A stretch of DNA of 64,000 bases from Thiomonas bhubaneswarensis (GCF_001418255.1 NZ_LIPV01000004.1:229170-293169); one strand, 5' to 3'; shown: positions 25,101 through 34,599, numbered from the stretch's first letter. Translations and numbers: made by a program. Notes: generated by a model from the letters alone, not told the origin.

Positions 25101-26348
25101 CAGTCCCAGCCGGGGTTGCTGCGCAAACGCCTCCAGCGTGCGCGGCGCGGCGTCCAGCAGATCGGCCAGCAGCTCGCGCCGCCATCGGTTGCCGTCCTTG
25201 TGCTGCAGAAAGGGAATGTGGATGTTTTCGACCTCGCGCAGATGCGGCGACTTTTTGCTGTGCAGAAACAGCAACTGGCTGTAGCCGCGCTGCCGGGCCA
25301 TGCGCAGCAGGGCAAGGCGCGGGGCAATGTCGCGTCCGCGGTTGGGGTGGCGAATGACCACCGCCTCGGGCATGTCGCGCACGATGTCGGCGAGTACCTC
25401 TTCGCGGCCTTCGCTCAGGGAAATATAGACATCGCAGGGCGGCGGCAGGGTCTTGAGGAAAGCCTGAAACTCGGGCCACAGGTCGGGGTAATACAGGTGC
25501 AGCAGGACGGCGGTGCCGATTCCACCAGGCTTGCCCTCATGCAGCAGTCGCATGGATTCGGCCGAATTTTCTATCCCTTGATTGCCTCCTGCTTCGTCTG
25601 CGGTGACCTGTTTGGCAGAGTTGGGTTGCGCCCGGTAAAAAATCTGCAGACTGATGAGTTGCTGATAGTCGTCAGCGCTGAGGCTTTTGAGAACCAGTCG
25701 GTCGGTCTGAACGTCCGCTGGAAATGCCTTGGGATGCGCGATCTGAAAAAAGCGGCTGTCCGGCCCGTAGGCCACGGCTTCGACTGAATAGCCTGTTTGC
25801 TCGAGCATGCGTCGACCCTCTTCACGCGTGAAAAAGCGCAAATGGGTGATGTCGAGGATGCCCGATGGCTCATAAGTCCAGTTGCCCTGCGCCAGTTGGT
25901 CGATCAGCCACAGGTTACGGGCATTGGGCAGGCTGACGAGAACCTGGGCGTCAGGCGTCAGCCAATGACGCAGCGCATCCAGGGTGCGCCACGGATTGGG
26001 CATGTGTTCGAGGACATCGGCCAGAACAAGCGTGTCAATACTGCCCTTCTTCAATCCATGCGCGGCAAGATCGATATCTTGCAGGAGACCCGAAATCACC
26101 TTGTGATAGTGCGCCTGCGCCAGGGGGGCTACATCTGCATTGCTTTCGACGCCCCACAGCTCGACGTTCGGAAAGGTTTGCTTGAGATAAGCGCCCATCG
26201 CGCCAGAGGCGCAACCAATGTCGAGGACTCGCTTGGGTGGCTCGCGCAGCAGGGCAAGGAGATCGGCGCGAGGATTGCTGTGGTAAGCGCCGACTTCAGT
26301 GGGTTCGGGCGTATCAAGCGATTCCCAGAGATGACGGGCAGTACGCAT
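22119..26348 (-). CDS. Giant multidomain glycosyltransferase/methyltransferase, flagellin-glycosylation candidate
   Basis: The 1409-aa cytoplasmic protein has at least five parts. Residues ~1-220 are a SAM methyltransferase (VLDIGCASGAMGAYL). About 275-510 resemble the rhamnan-synthesis RgpF family (VLLHLYYPDLW; HPNRGRDIAPRL). A family-2 glycosyltransferase spans about 545-780 (YTDEDQL), and a second spans about 790-1050 (VSILIPTRDQ; LLLNNDTAALHDDWLD). A C-terminal ~330-residue domain resembles a GT-B sugar transferase. It starts 4 bases before the flgL stop in the flagellar operon. Placement between flgL and ycgR suggests modification of flagellin or a surface polymer; the substrate is unknown. 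Confidence 0.85.
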   Translation of the reverse strand: MRTARHLWESLDTPEPTEVGAYHSNPRADLLALLREPPKRVLDIGCASGAMGAYLKQTFPNVELWGVESNADVAPLAQAHYHKVISGLLQDIDLAAHGLKKGSIDTLVLADVLEHMPNPWRTLDALRHWLTPDAQVLVSLPNARNLWLIDQLAQGNWTYEPSGILDITHLRFFTREEGRRMLEQTGYSVEAVAYGPDSRFFQIAHPKAFPADVQTDRLVLKSLSADDYQQLISLQIFYRAQPNSAKQVTADEAGGNQGIENSAESMRLLHEGKPGGIGTAVLLHLYYPDLWPEFQAFLKTLPPPCDVYISLSEGREEVLADIVRDMPEAVVIRHPNRGRDIAPRLALLRMARQRGYSQLLFLHSKKSPHLREVENIHIPFLQHKDGNRWRRELLADLLDAAPRTLEAFAQQPRLGLVGPRGFWLSLRGDANLARLAALSQRFGLVPDLTRHGYFAGSMFWCRPQALDPLLALDLKPADFDDETGQTDGTLAHAVERLFTLSAERAGFEVRDTAGALMAAPPRQTLPWMPEGRWLPHEREWAQQALAHWRTDTMAAPRIALALMPNDALSAQPTRDSLAGQWLAALPPCELPLPASGADLLAPANDALRQSNADWLGLIDAGDQLAPDALFRIAHALRQNPHWQIVYTDEDQLTADGQHLHPHCKPDFNLDYLRSLPYVGGLLLIRRDLFEALGGFDPQSEGAEDYDLLLRAWEHLQQTGAGEAAIGHVPEVLYHRLQGSGHTQKSVPEILEAGQLALQRHFDRLGIAAQVQAGPFPPSFRVRWPLPEVKPLVSILIPTRDQLPLLQRCVESVIEKTKYPAYEILIIDNDSQTTEARNYLAAIETKEAELGGRLRVVRQPGPFNFSAMNNAAARLARGDYLLLLNNDTAALHDDWLDDMMGHAVRPDVGIVGAKLLYPDGKIQHAGVILGMRGPAEHPFIGHPPEDRGYFGRAQLTQNLSAVTGACMLIRKSVYEQLGGLDEQAFKVSYNDIDLCLKVREAGLRIVFTPYALLMHEGSASQKESTESKPDEAKLKRFAAEKNAMYAKWLPQLAFDPAYNRHLSLASTDFLLEDQPPLSWDPAWRPRPRVLVHPADRDGCGEYRIIAPMRALNRAGLTQGWETMRLYEPAEMQRMQPDSLVVQRQMEWPQIEALERHARTSRAFRVFEIDDLITNLPHKSVHKSTIHKDIAKRFRKAASLCNRLVVATEPLAKAYAHFTDEVVVQPNYLEAARWAHLQPARAERSKPRVGWAGGVGHTGDLELIVDVVRDTAAEVDWVFFGMCPESLKPLVKEFHPGVPLDQYPARLAALDLDLAVAPLEDNAFNEAKSHLRLLEYGILGYPVICSDLVPYQGDFPVTRVANRYRDWIRALREAVSDRAALRAQGDALRAKVLSDWMMEDHLDTWLKAWLR

Positions 26349-26352
26349 GAGA

Positions 26353-27606
26353 TCAAAGATACTGGAACAAACTCAACCCCTGCACCTGCGTAAAGGCTTT
26401 TTGCGCAGCCTGGAGTGCCGTGAGGCTGGCCTGGTAGTCGGTGATGACCTGTGGGTAATTGATGCTGGTGAGCTGGGTCTGCTGGGTTTGCAGTTGCAGC
26501 GTGAGGCTGGCGTTCTGCGTCTGCACGGCCTGCACCTGCTGCAGGCGGCTGCCGATGCTCGCCTGGGCGCTGAGCAGGTTGGTCTGGTTCTGGTCGAGGC
26601 TGGCCAGGGCGTTGCTGGTGGACTGGGCGCGCAGGGCGTTGGAGCCCGAGGTCTGCGCCGAAGCCGAGAAGGCCTGCGCCAAAGCCTGGAAGGTCTGGAA
26701 CAGGCTTTGCGGCCCCGAGGCGCTGACGGTGAAGCTGTCTCCCGCCGCCGGGATGCCGACGATAGGTACGGTGATTGCAGGTGTTGCGCCCGGCGGCAGG
26801 CCGATGCTCATGCCGGGGGTGAAGGCGCCGCTGGCCATCGGGCTGGAGGAAAACGTGCCGCCGGTGCCGCTGCTCACCGCGTAGCTCATGCTGTTGCCAC
26901 TGCCGCTGAAGGTGATTTGATATTGCGTGCCATCCACCAGCAGGGTTTGCTGCGCCAGGGCGGTGTTGTTGACGGTGCCCGGCCCCGCCGTGGCCCCGCC
27001 GGTGTTGCTGCCCGAGGCGCCCACGACGAAAGTGCCGTTGCCGGCCCGGGCGTTCATGAACAGCGCGTTGCCGGGGTCGGAGATGGGGGTGTTCAGGCTG
27101 GGGCCGAGCGCGAGCTGGTTCTGCCCGCCGTCGCCCTGATAGAGCACCGTGCCGTCGGCCTGCAGGGTGAAGGGCTGTGTTGCGCTCTTGCTGCCGGCGA
27201 ACAGGTAGTTGCCCTGACCGTCCTGGGTGTTCGCGTATTGGGCGAGTTGCTGCAGATAGCCCTGCATGGTGGTCGCGGCATTTTGCAGATCCTGCGAATT
27301 GACCGTGCCGTTGTTCATCTGCACCGCGAGCTGGCGTGCCTGGCTGACCAGGGTGGTGACGCTTTGCAACGTGGCGCTTTCGAGCTGCAGGGCGTTTTGG
27401 GCGTTCTGCCCGTTTTGCGTGTAGTTGGCCAGCCGGTTGATCTGCCCGGTCAGGGAGACATTCTGCGCCGCGGCGACCGGCTGGTCGGAGGGGTTGACCA
27501 GGGTGCTGCCCGTGGAGAGCTGCTGGCTCAGGGTGTTGAGCGTGTTTTGCTGATTGAGAATGCCGGTGAGGCTGGCGGCATAGAACTGTGAGGTGCTGAT
27601 GCGCAT
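26353..27606 (-). CDS. flgL: Hook-filament junction protein FlgL
   Basis: The 417-aa protein has the flagellin-like N terminus MRISTSQFYAASLTGILNQQ, then LSQQLSTGSTLVNPSDQPVA, and a C-terminal helix ending QAAQKAFTQVQGLSLFQYL. A Gly/Ser/Thr-rich variable region lies between. It joins FlgK to the filament. It lies 11 bases after flgK and is exported by the flagellar type III system. Confidence 0.95.
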   Translation of the reverse strand: MRISTSQFYAASLTGILNQQNTLNTLSQQLSTGSTLVNPSDQPVAAAQNVSLTGQINRLANYTQNGQNAQNALQLESATLQSVTTLVSQARQLAVQMNNGTVNSQDLQNAATTMQGYLQQLAQYANTQDGQGNYLFAGSKSATQPFTLQADGTVLYQGDGGQNQLALGPSLNTPISDPGNALFMNARAGNGTFVVGASGSNTGGATAGPGTVNNTALAQQTLLVDGTQYQITFSGSGNSMSYAVSSGTGGTFSSSPMASGAFTPGMSIGLPPGATPAITVPIVGIPAAGDSFTVSASGPQSLFQTFQALAQAFSASAQTSGSNALRAQSTSNALASLDQNQTNLLSAQASIGSRLQQVQAVQTQNASLTLQLQTQQTQLTSINYPQVITDYQASLTALQAAQKAFTQVQGLSLFQYL

Positions 27607-27617
27607 GGGAACGCTCC

Positions 27618-29627
27618 TTACTGCACGGCCTGCAGCAGCGAGGTGAACAGGCTGTTGCCCACCTGAATGGCCTTGGCCGCAGCCTGATACGCCTGCTGAT
27701 ACTGAATCAGGTTGCTCGCTTCTTCGTCGAGGTTCACGCCGGAAACCGATTGTTGCGCCGCCGTGGCCTGCGCCGCGACCGAGGTGGCGGCACTGAGCGC
27801 GCTCTGCGCCTGACTGCCCTGCGTGGCGACCTGGGCGACGAGTTGCGAATAAGCGCCCTCCAGCGAGGTGGTGCCCTTGTCGAGCGTTTTGGCGGTCTGC
27901 AGCGCGGCCATGGCCTGCGCGTTGCCGCCATCGCCGCCCTGGGCCGGGCTCAGGGTGAAGGCATCGCCCGAAACGGCGGTGCTGCCGGCCAGGGTGACGT
28001 TCCAGTAGCCGCCGGGAGGCGTGCTGGCGTAGGGGATGGACAGCACCTGGCCGCTGGTGCCGAGGGCCACGCTGCCGGTGGCGAGCACGCTGCCGCCGGA
28101 GCTGACCTCAAAGCCCACGCTGCCGCTGGTGCCACCGCTGGTGAGGGTGACTTGCACATACGGTGGTGAACTCGTGTTGCCAAGATTCAGACCGGCAACC
28201 TGGATGCTTCCAGAGGGTAGCGTGCTACTGTACGACCCCGCCGACAAAGTGAGATTGCCCAGGTTGGTATTGACCAGACTGCCCGACTGCATCTGCCCGG
28301 CGCTGGAAACATAGGGCGAGGCCGCGGCGATCTTGGCCGGGTCTGTCAGGGTGGATTGGAAATTCAGCGCACCGTAGCGCGTGGGCTGGACCTGAAAGGT
28401 GTTACCCGCCTGCGCACCCGATACCGCAATCTGCACCCCGTCGAACGTCAGGGTGGTGCTGCCGCCCGATACGCCAGAGGTGATCGAGGCCGCCTTGCCG
28501 GTGGACAGGTTGGTCGCCGTCCAGTTGCTACCGTCGAAGGCCAGTTTGTAATCGGCGGTGGTGAGCGCGTTGACATCGACCACGCTGCCGCTGATGATGG
28601 CGCCGCTGGTATTGGCCGAATTCGCCAGCACCTGCACCGGCCCACCCTGGAACATGGGTGCGCCGAACTGACCGTTGAGATCGAGCCCCTGCGCCTGCTG
28701 GCTGTTCATCGCGGCCGCAAGACCATCGGCGATGCGGCCGAGCGCGTTCTGCGCGGGTTGCAGCACCTGGCTGCGGAAATCCAGCAGACCGCCCAGCGCG
28801 CCGCCCTGCAGGCCTTGCGACAGCACCGCGCCATTGGCGGAGTAGGCCACTTCAAGCTGGGAGGGATCGTAGGCGTTGGAGACCGTTTTCAGGTCGAAAG
28901 ACTGGGCGCCGGCCACCAGCACCTGACCGTTGCCGGTGAACACATTGATCTGGTTGCCGTCCTGCGGCAGCACGGTCACGCCGACCTGCGCCGAGAGCTG
29001 GGTGACGAGCTGATCGCGCTGGTCGAGCAGCGAGTTGGGCGTGCTGCCGGTGCCCGACATTGAATTGATCTGGACGTTGAGCTTGGCGATCTGCTGCGTC
29101 AGGCTGTTGATGGCGGTGACGCTCTGCTGAAGTTGCTGATTGACGCCGCTGGCGGCGTCCTGCAACTGTTGCGCTGAGGTCTGGAAGGTCTGCGCCAGCG
29201 CCTGCGACTGACTGATGAGATTCTGCCGCGATGGCATGTCCGACGGGTTGGCGGCAACTTGCGCCACCCCGCTGGCGAAGAACTGGTTGATCGATGTGCT
29301 CAGTCCGGCATTGGCGCCGGCCACCAGGTTGACGATGGACTGGAGCTGGGTGTTGAGCGTCTGCGCGCCGCTGGCCGTTGCCGTGGTGCTCCAGACCTGC
29401 GACTGCAAGTAGGCGCTGTAGCTGCGCGTGACCGCCTCGATCTGGGTGCCGTTGCCCAGATATTGCCCGCCATACAGGCTGGGCGTGAGCGACGATTGCA
29501 CCGCGGTCTCGCGGCTGTAGCCCGGGGTGTTGACGTTGGCGATGTTGTTGCCCGTGACCTGCAGCGCCGACTGGGCCGCCTGCAGGCCGGTGAGGGCATT
29601 GTTGAGAAGTCCGCTGATTCCTGACAT
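27618..29627 (-). CDS. flgK: Hook-filament junction protein FlgK
   Basis: The 669-aa protein has the FlgK N terminus (LLNNALTGLQAAQSALQVTG, NNIANVNTPGYSRE) and C terminus (SGVNLDEEASNLIQYQQAYQ, then AAAKAIQVGNSLFTSLLQAV). The central Gly/Ser/Thr-rich region is large, making it longer than the ~550-aa enterobacterial protein. It forms the first junction layer on the hook. A small gene at 29,663 lies just upstream. Confidence 0.95.
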   Translation of the reverse strand: MSGISGLLNNALTGLQAAQSALQVTGNNIANVNTPGYSRETAVQSSLTPSLYGGQYLGNGTQIEAVTRSYSAYLQSQVWSTTATASGAQTLNTQLQSIVNLVAGANAGLSTSINQFFASGVAQVAANPSDMPSRQNLISQSQALAQTFQTSAQQLQDAASGVNQQLQQSVTAINSLTQQIAKLNVQINSMSGTGSTPNSLLDQRDQLVTQLSAQVGVTVLPQDGNQINVFTGNGQVLVAGAQSFDLKTVSNAYDPSQLEVAYSANGAVLSQGLQGGALGGLLDFRSQVLQPAQNALGRIADGLAAAMNSQQAQGLDLNGQFGAPMFQGGPVQVLANSANTSGAIISGSVVDVNALTTADYKLAFDGSNWTATNLSTGKAASITSGVSGGSTTLTFDGVQIAVSGAQAGNTFQVQPTRYGALNFQSTLTDPAKIAAASPYVSSAGQMQSGSLVNTNLGNLTLSAGSYSSTLPSGSIQVAGLNLGNTSSPPYVQVTLTSGGTSGSVGFEVSSGGSVLATGSVALGTSGQVLSIPYASTPPGGYWNVTLAGSTAVSGDAFTLSPAQGGDGGNAQAMAALQTAKTLDKGTTSLEGAYSQLVAQVATQGSQAQSALSAATSVAAQATAAQQSVSGVNLDEEASNLIQYQQAYQAAAKAIQVGNSLFTSLLQAVQ

Positions 29628-29662
29628 GTCCGTTCCTGCGCTTGGGGTTGGGGCGGTGCCGA

Positions 29663-30061
29663 TCAGCCGCGGCCCAGGGTCTGGCGCTGCGCGCTGCCGT
29701 AGGCCTTGGAAGCGCCCGTCGTCGGCCCATAGGTGGGTTCGGCCGTCTGGCGCTGCGATTGGGTGATGGCCTGCTGCAGCGCCGCGCTCCAGACGCCTAG
29801 GGTGTGTTGCAGCGCCAGGGTTTCGTCGCGCAAGGCGGTGACTTCGGCGGTCAGTTCGGGCGATCGGTCCAGCGCCGGGTCAGCCGAACGGCGCCGTTCG
29901 GCAAATTGATCGAGCGCCTGAATCAGCGGTTCCCAGATGGGGGTGACGGGCAGGGCACCCTCGGTGCCGGTGTTCACCAGCGCCTGTCGCTGCTGACGCA
30001 GCACTTCGGTCAGCGCGGCGACGAGCTGGCGTTCGTCTTGGGGAATCGAGGGCGGGTTCAT
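29663..30061 (-). CDS. Small protein between flgJ and flgK, possible FlgN-type chaperone
   Basis: No confident family. The 132-aa sequence is mostly helical with Gln/Glu/Arg-rich heptad-like segments (DERQLVAALTEVLRQQRQAL; LTAEVTALRDETLALQHTLG) and a polar tail (GASKAYGSAQRQTLGRG). The size, helical content and terminal YG resemble FlgN-like chaperones, and its immediate neighbour flgK encodes the usual FlgN client. A separate clear flgN exists at 18,750. It could also be an unrelated rod or hook accessory protein. Confidence 0.6.
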   Translation of the reverse strand: MNPPSIPQDERQLVAALTEVLRQQRQALVNTGTEGALPVTPIWEPLIQALDQFAERRRSADPALDRSPELTAEVTALRDETLALQHTLGVWSAALQQAITQSQRQTAEPTYGPTTGASKAYGSAQRQTLGRG

Positions 30062-30100
30062 GGCTGCAGGGGGCGGACGCAGGAAGTATGAGTTCTAACG

Positions 30101-31162
30101 TCACTGGGCGTCGAGACTTGAGCCCATGCCCAATTGAGCCAAGGCCTGCTGCATGCGCGGGCTGCGGGCGATGGCCACGATCTTGGCGGCGTAATCGGGG
30201 TCGGTCGCGTAACCGCTGCGCTGCAGCGCCGAGGCAAAGGCGGAAATGTCGTTGCCCTGACCCCTGGCCGACTGGTAGCGCGGGCGCGAGAGCAGGGCGG
30301 CATAGTTTTCCACGCTGTCGGCCACGTTCTGGTAGGCGCGGAAGGCGGCCGCGCCCACGGTGGCGACGCCGTTCTGGAATTCCCGAGTGAGCGTCTGCAC
30401 CGTACCGCCGACCCAAGCCCCGCCGGCCTTGACGCCGAAGACATTGTTCCCCGGCGTGTGCTTTCCCCAGCCGGTTTCGAGCGCCGCCTGCGCCAGAATG
30501 GCCACCGGCGCCACGCCGAGCTGTTTCGCCGCAGTCTGCACGCTGGGGAGAATGCTGGCGATGAAGCTGCGGGCCTGGTCGGCGGCAGTCTTGTCGGTCT
30601 GGCTCTGCGTGGCGACAGGCGCCGCCGCTGCTGCGCCCGCCGTGCCGGTCGGCGCGGTGGCGGGCAGGGTCGCCGACGCAGCCGACAGGGCAGGCAAGGC
30701 GGGCAGGGCGTTTTGCCGATAGCGACTCAGCGGCTCGGGCAGGGTGGCGTTGCTCTTGGCGCTCAAGGGAAGCGCCGCCGCGTTGGCCTCGGCGGCATGG
30801 GCACCGGGCGAGGTGGCGCCGTAGCGGCTGGACAGTTCGCGGGCGATGAAACTCGCCAGGCCGATGCCCTGGCCCTGGCTGAGCGTGGTGGCGAGCTGCT
30901 GGTTGAACATCGACCTGAACATCGGCCCCGAGGTGTCGCCCAGCATGTCAGGCCCCAGGCTGGTGGCGTTCATCGCAGTGAGCATCTGCTGCATCAGCAG
31001 TGCCTCGAACTGCTGCGCCACTGCCTTGATCGCCTGCGGACTGCGCGGATTGGCCTCGGCGGTGGCCTTGAGCTGGTTCAGCCCCTGAAACGACAGGCTG
31101 TTGCTGGCGGCGTTGCCGCTGGGGGGCAGGGGCACGGCGGGCAATGTGGGGTCGAGCGCCAT
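30101..31162 (-). CDS. flgJ: Rod-cap/peptidoglycan hydrolase FlgJ
   Basis: The 353-aa protein has the N-terminal rod-scaffold domain (AVAQQFEALLMQQMLTAMNA; FNQQLATTLSQGQGIGLA). After a low-complexity Ala/Pro/Thr linker comes a C-terminal glucosaminidase domain (ILAQAALETGWGKH, NNVFGVKAGGAW, NYAALLSRPRYQSA) with the catalytic Glu in ALETGWGK. It caps rod assembly and opens the peptidoglycan. ATG at 31162 avoids overlap with the flgI stop; four upstream codons were excluded. Confidence 0.94.
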   Translation of the reverse strand: MALDPTLPAVPLPPSGNAASNSLSFQGLNQLKATAEANPRSPQAIKAVAQQFEALLMQQMLTAMNATSLGPDMLGDTSGPMFRSMFNQQLATTLSQGQGIGLASFIARELSSRYGATSPGAHAAEANAAALPLSAKSNATLPEPLSRYRQNALPALPALSAASATLPATAPTGTAGAAAAAPVATQSQTDKTAADQARSFIASILPSVQTAAKQLGVAPVAILAQAALETGWGKHTPGNNVFGVKAGGAWVGGTVQTLTREFQNGVATVGAAAFRAYQNVADSVENYAALLSRPRYQSARGQGNDISAFASALQRSGYATDPDYAAKIVAIARSPRMQQALAQLGMGSSLDAQ

Positions 31163-31170
31163 GGTCAGTC

Positions 31171-32301
31171 TCAAATCACGTCGAGCTGGGCGTGCAGGGC
31201 GCCCGCAGCCTTCATCGCCTGCAGGATGGCGATGAGATCGCTCGGCGCAGCACCCACGGCGTTGAGTGCCCGCACCACGGCTTCGAGCGTGACGCCGGGC
31301 TTGAACATGAGCAGATTGGCCTTGTCCGCCTTGGCCTTCACGGTGGTGTTGGGAACGACGGCGGTCTGGCCAGCGCCCAGCGGGTTGGGCTGGCTGACTT
31401 CGTATTGGGTGTTGATGGTCACCGAGAGGTTGCCGTGGGCCACGGCGCAGGCGCCCAGGGTGACGTTCTGGCCGAGCACCACGGTGCCGCTGCGGGCATC
31501 GATAACCACCTTGGCCGGCGGCGACTCGGGCGAGACGTCCAGCGCCTCGATCTGGCCGAGAAAGGCCGTGCGCTCGCCCGCGGCCAGCGGCGCCAGCACC
31601 TGGATGACCCCGGCGTTCATCGCCGTGGCCGTACCGGCGCCGAAACGCTGGTTGATGGCGTCGGCCACGCGGCTGGCCGTGCCGAAGCTGGGGGTGTTGA
31701 GCGAGAGCAGCAGCGGGCCGGACTGGTCGAAATTGCTCGCCACGGCACGCTCCACCGTGGCGCCGTTGGCGATCATCCCCGCAGTGAGGAAGTTGACCTG
31801 GGTGCTGTTGCCGCCGGAAGACGCGCCGAAACCGCTGACCACCACATTGCCCTGGGCCACGGCATAGGTCTGGCCGTCGGCACCCTTGAGCGGGGTCATC
31901 AGCAGGGTGCCACCCGCCAGGCTGGAGGCGTTGCCCACGGCGGAGACGGTGATGTTGATCTGCTGGCCCGGCTGCGCGAAGGGCGGCAGATTGGCGGTGA
32001 TCATCACCGCGGCGACGTCTTTCGGTTGCAGATTGGAGGCCACACTCGGCGGCAGGTTGATGCCCAGACGCTGGAACATCGACAGCAGCGACTGGGTGGT
32101 GTAGGGCACCTGCGTGGCCTGGTCGCCGGTACCGCCGAGGCCCACCACCAGGCCGTAGCCGACGAGTTGATTCACGCGCACGCCCTGCACGCTGGTGAGG
32201 TCGCGGATGGCGGCAGCCTGGGCGGGGGCGAGCGTGGCCGCGAGCAGGACCAGGCCTGAGAGGGCCAGACGCGACAGGAAACGCAATGCAGGGGTGTTCA
32301 T
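31171..32301 (-). CDS. flgI: Flagellar P-ring protein FlgI
   Basis: The protein begins with a Sec signal peptide (MNTPALRFLSRLALSGLVLL, then AATLAPAQA) followed by the conserved IRDLTSVQGVRVNQLVGYGL, then VVGLGGTGDQ. It forms the periplasmic bushing in the peptidoglycan layer. ATG at 32301 is preferred over the TTG five codons upstream because it starts a normal signal peptide. It is part of the flgBCDEFGHIJ order. Confidence 0.96.
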   Translation of the reverse strand: MNTPALRFLSRLALSGLVLLAATLAPAQAAAIRDLTSVQGVRVNQLVGYGLVVGLGGTGDQATQVPYTTQSLLSMFQRLGINLPPSVASNLQPKDVAAVMITANLPPFAQPGQQINITVSAVGNASSLAGGTLLMTPLKGADGQTYAVAQGNVVVSGFGASSGGNSTQVNFLTAGMIANGATVERAVASNFDQSGPLLLSLNTPSFGTASRVADAINQRFGAGTATAMNAGVIQVLAPLAAGERTAFLGQIEALDVSPESPPAKVVIDARSGTVVLGQNVTLGACAVAHGNLSVTINTQYEVSQPNPLGAGQTAVVPNTTVKAKADKANLLMFKPGVTLEAVVRALNAVGAAPSDLIAILQAMKAAGALHAQLDVI

Positions 32302-32316
32302 GGAAGAAAGGCGCAA

Positions 32317-33021
32317 TCAGAACGGCCAGAGCGAGAGGAAGAAGCTCGCCAGCCAGGGAACCTTGGCGGCTGCGTACACATCGCCGGTGCCGCTGTATTC
32401 CACGCGGGCGTTGGCGATCTGGGTGCTCAGCACGGTGTTTTGCGGGCTCACGTCGGCGGCGCGCACCACACCGGCGACGCGGATGTATTCGTGTCCGCCG
32501 TTGAGCATGACTTCCTTCTGGCCGGCAATCTGCAGATTGCCATTGCTCATCACCTGCACCACCGTGGCCTGCAGGGTGGTGGTGAAGGTGTTGCTCTGCG
32601 AGGTGGCGCCGTTGCCGCCGAACTTGCTCGACGAGGTCAGCCCCATCGACGGCGAGTAGCCGCCCACGGTGAATGGCTTGCCAAAGAAGCTCGACAGCCC
32701 GGCGCTCACGCTGTCGGCCTTGTTCACCGTGGTGTTGGTCGACTTGGTGGCGTTGGCGTTTTCCTGGATGAGCACGGTGATCAGGTCGCCCACGCGGTGG
32801 GCGCGGCTGTCCTCGAACAGCGAGACATTGGTGCCCGGCTGCCAGATGGCACCGTTGGGCGCGTGCGCGTTCATCGGTTCGGGCTCGGCTGGAATGGGCA
32901 GGGGTTTGAGCGCCTCGCTGCTCATGTGCTGCTGCGGCGAGGCGCAGGCGGCCAGTGCCAGCACGCAGGCGGCGCCCAGCCAGGCACGGAGAAGGCGGGT
33001 TGCGCGCATGGCGGTCATCAC
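32317..33021 (-). CDS. flgH: Flagellar L-ring lipoprotein FlgH
   Basis: The 234-aa protein has a signal sequence ending in the lipobox LAACAS, with Cys as the lipidation site. FlgH signatures follow: [51 protein letters not shown] and YIRVAGVVR. It forms the outer-membrane ring. Its first codons overlap the flgG stop. Alternative ATGs lie at residues 2 and 5. Confidence 0.96.
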   Translation of the reverse strand: MMTAMRATRLLRAWLGAACVLALAACASPQQHMSSEALKPLPIPAEPEPMNAHAPNGAIWQPGTNVSLFEDSRAHRVGDLITVLIQENANATKSTNTTVNKADSVSAGLSSFFGKPFTVGGYSPSMGLTSSSKFGGNGATSQSNTFTTTLQATVVQVMSNGNLQIAGQKEVMLNGGHEYIRVAGVVRAADVSPQNTVLSTQIANARVEYSGTGDVYAAAKVPWLASFFLSLWPF

Positions 33022-33803
33022 AGGTTGTTGTTGACGTACTGCAGCATCTGGTCGGAGGCCTGCACCGCCTTGCTGTTGACTTCGTAGGCGCGCTGGGTGG
33101 AGATCATGTCCACCAGCTCGGCGACGACGTTCACGTTTGACGATTCCAGATAGCCCTGCTGCACCGAGCCCAGGCCGTTGAGCGTGGGCTGGCCGGTATT
33201 GGGCGCGCCGCTGGAGCCGGTCTGCAGGTAGAGGTTGTCGCCCACGCTCTGCAGGCCCGTGGGGTTGACGAAACTCGCCAGTTGCAGCGCGCCGACCTGC
33301 TGCGGCGCGGCCTGGCCGGGCAGGGTGACCGACACGGTGCCGTCGTTGCCGATGGTCACGGTCTGCGCGCTTGCCGGAATGGTGACCGTGGGCTGCACCA
33401 GATAGCCGTTGGCGGTGACGAGCTGCCCCTGATTGTTGAGCTGGAAGGTGCCATCGCGGGTGTAGGCGATGGTGCCGTCGGGTTTGAGCACCTGGAAGAA
33501 GCCCTGGCCGTTGATGGCGACGTCGAGCGAGTTGCCGGTCTGCGTGAGATTGCCCTGGGTCATCAGGCGCTCGGTGGCGACTGGGCGCACGCCGGTGCCG
33601 AGCTGCAGGCCGCTGGGGTATTGGGTGCTCTGCGACGATTGCGCGCCGGGCTGGGTGAGGTTCTGGTAGAGCAGGTCCTGGAATACGGCGCGCGAGCCCT
33701 TGAAGCCGCTGGTATTGACGTTCGCCAGGTTGTTGGCGATCACGTCCATGCGGGTCTGTTCGGCCTCCAGGCCGGTGCGGGCGACGTAAAGCGAGCGGAT
33801 CAT
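33018..33803 (-). CDS. flgG: Distal rod protein FlgG
   Basis: The 261-aa protein shows the rod/hook-family N terminus ([39 protein letters not shown]) and the C terminus [20 protein letters not shown], then [15 protein letters not shown]. This is the standard length and motif set for FlgG, which forms the distal rod. It overlaps flgH by 4 bases. Confidence 0.97.
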   Translation of the reverse strand: MIRSLYVARTGLEAEQTRMDVIANNLANVNTSGFKGSRAVFQDLLYQNLTQPGAQSSQSTQYPSGLQLGTGVRPVATERLMTQGNLTQTGNSLDVAINGQGFFQVLKPDGTIAYTRDGTFQLNNQGQLVTANGYLVQPTVTIPASAQTVTIGNDGTVSVTLPGQAAPQQVGALQLASFVNPTGLQSVGDNLYLQTGSSGAPNTGQPTLNGLGSVQQGYLESSNVNVVAELVDMISTQRAYEVNSKAVQASDQMLQYVNNNL

Positions 33804-33826
33804 GGTGGTCGGTCTTTCTGCGGAGT

Positions 33827-34564
33827 TCAGCTGACGTTGAGCAGTTGCGTGGCGGCCTGGTGATTCTGGTCCACGGTCTGCATCAGCTTGGTCTGGATTT
33901 CAAACGCGCGGGTGTTGTCGAGAATCTGGATCATGGCCTGCATCGGATTGACGTTGCTGCCTTCCAGAGAACCCACGGCGAGCTGCACCGTGCCATCGGC
34001 CGGTGCCGGGCCTTGCATGTCGCGGAACAGGCCATCGGCGCCGCGCTGCATCTGGGCGGCGGGCGGGTTGACGAGCTGGATGCGATTGACCACGACCAGG
34101 GCGTTGGGCTGGCTGCCCACCGGAACGCCGGAGATGGTGCCGTCCGAGCCGATCTGGATCGACTCCAGCGGCGGCATGGAGATGGGCGCGCCGCTCTGGC
34201 CGAGCACCGGCCGACCGTCGCTGGTGGAGAGAATGCCGTTGCTGTTGATCTGCAGATCGCCGTTGCGGGTGTAGGCCGTGTCGCCATTGGGAGCCTGCAC
34301 CGCGATCCAGCCCTGACCCTGAATCGCCACGTCGAGATTGCGCCCGGTGTGCACGATAGGCCCTTCCTGCAGATCGGCGCTGTGCCCCTGCACCGCGGTG
34401 TAGGCGCCGGTCGGCAAGGCGTTGCCGTACACCGGCAAGGCGCGGAACTGCGCCTGTTCGCCGCGGTAGCCGGTGGTGTTGACGTTGGCCAGATTGTTGG
34501 CCGTCACCGCCTGCTGCTGCAGCACGGCGCGGGCGCCGGTGGCGGCAATCCATAAGGTGTCCAT
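33827..34564 (-). CDS. flgF: Proximal rod protein FlgF
   Basis: The 245-aa protein begins [20 protein letters not shown], then [20 protein letters not shown], and ends [20 protein letters not shown], then [19 protein letters not shown], as in FlgF. It forms part of the rod and is encoded 23 bases upstream of flgG. Confidence 0.96.
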   Translation of the reverse strand: MDTLWIAATGARAVLQQQAVTANNLANVNTTGYRGEQAQFRALPVYGNALPTGAYTAVQGHSADLQEGPIVHTGRNLDVAIQGQGWIAVQAPNGDTAYTRNGDLQINSNGILSTSDGRPVLGQSGAPISMPPLESIQIGSDGTISGVPVGSQPNALVVVNRIQLVNPPAAQMQRGADGLFRDMQGPAPADGTVQLAVGSLEGSNVNPMQAMIQILDNTRAFEIQTKLMQTVDQNHQAATQLLNVS

Positions 34565-34599
34565 GGCTCGGTCTTGGGTGGGGTCGAGGTTGGGTTTGC

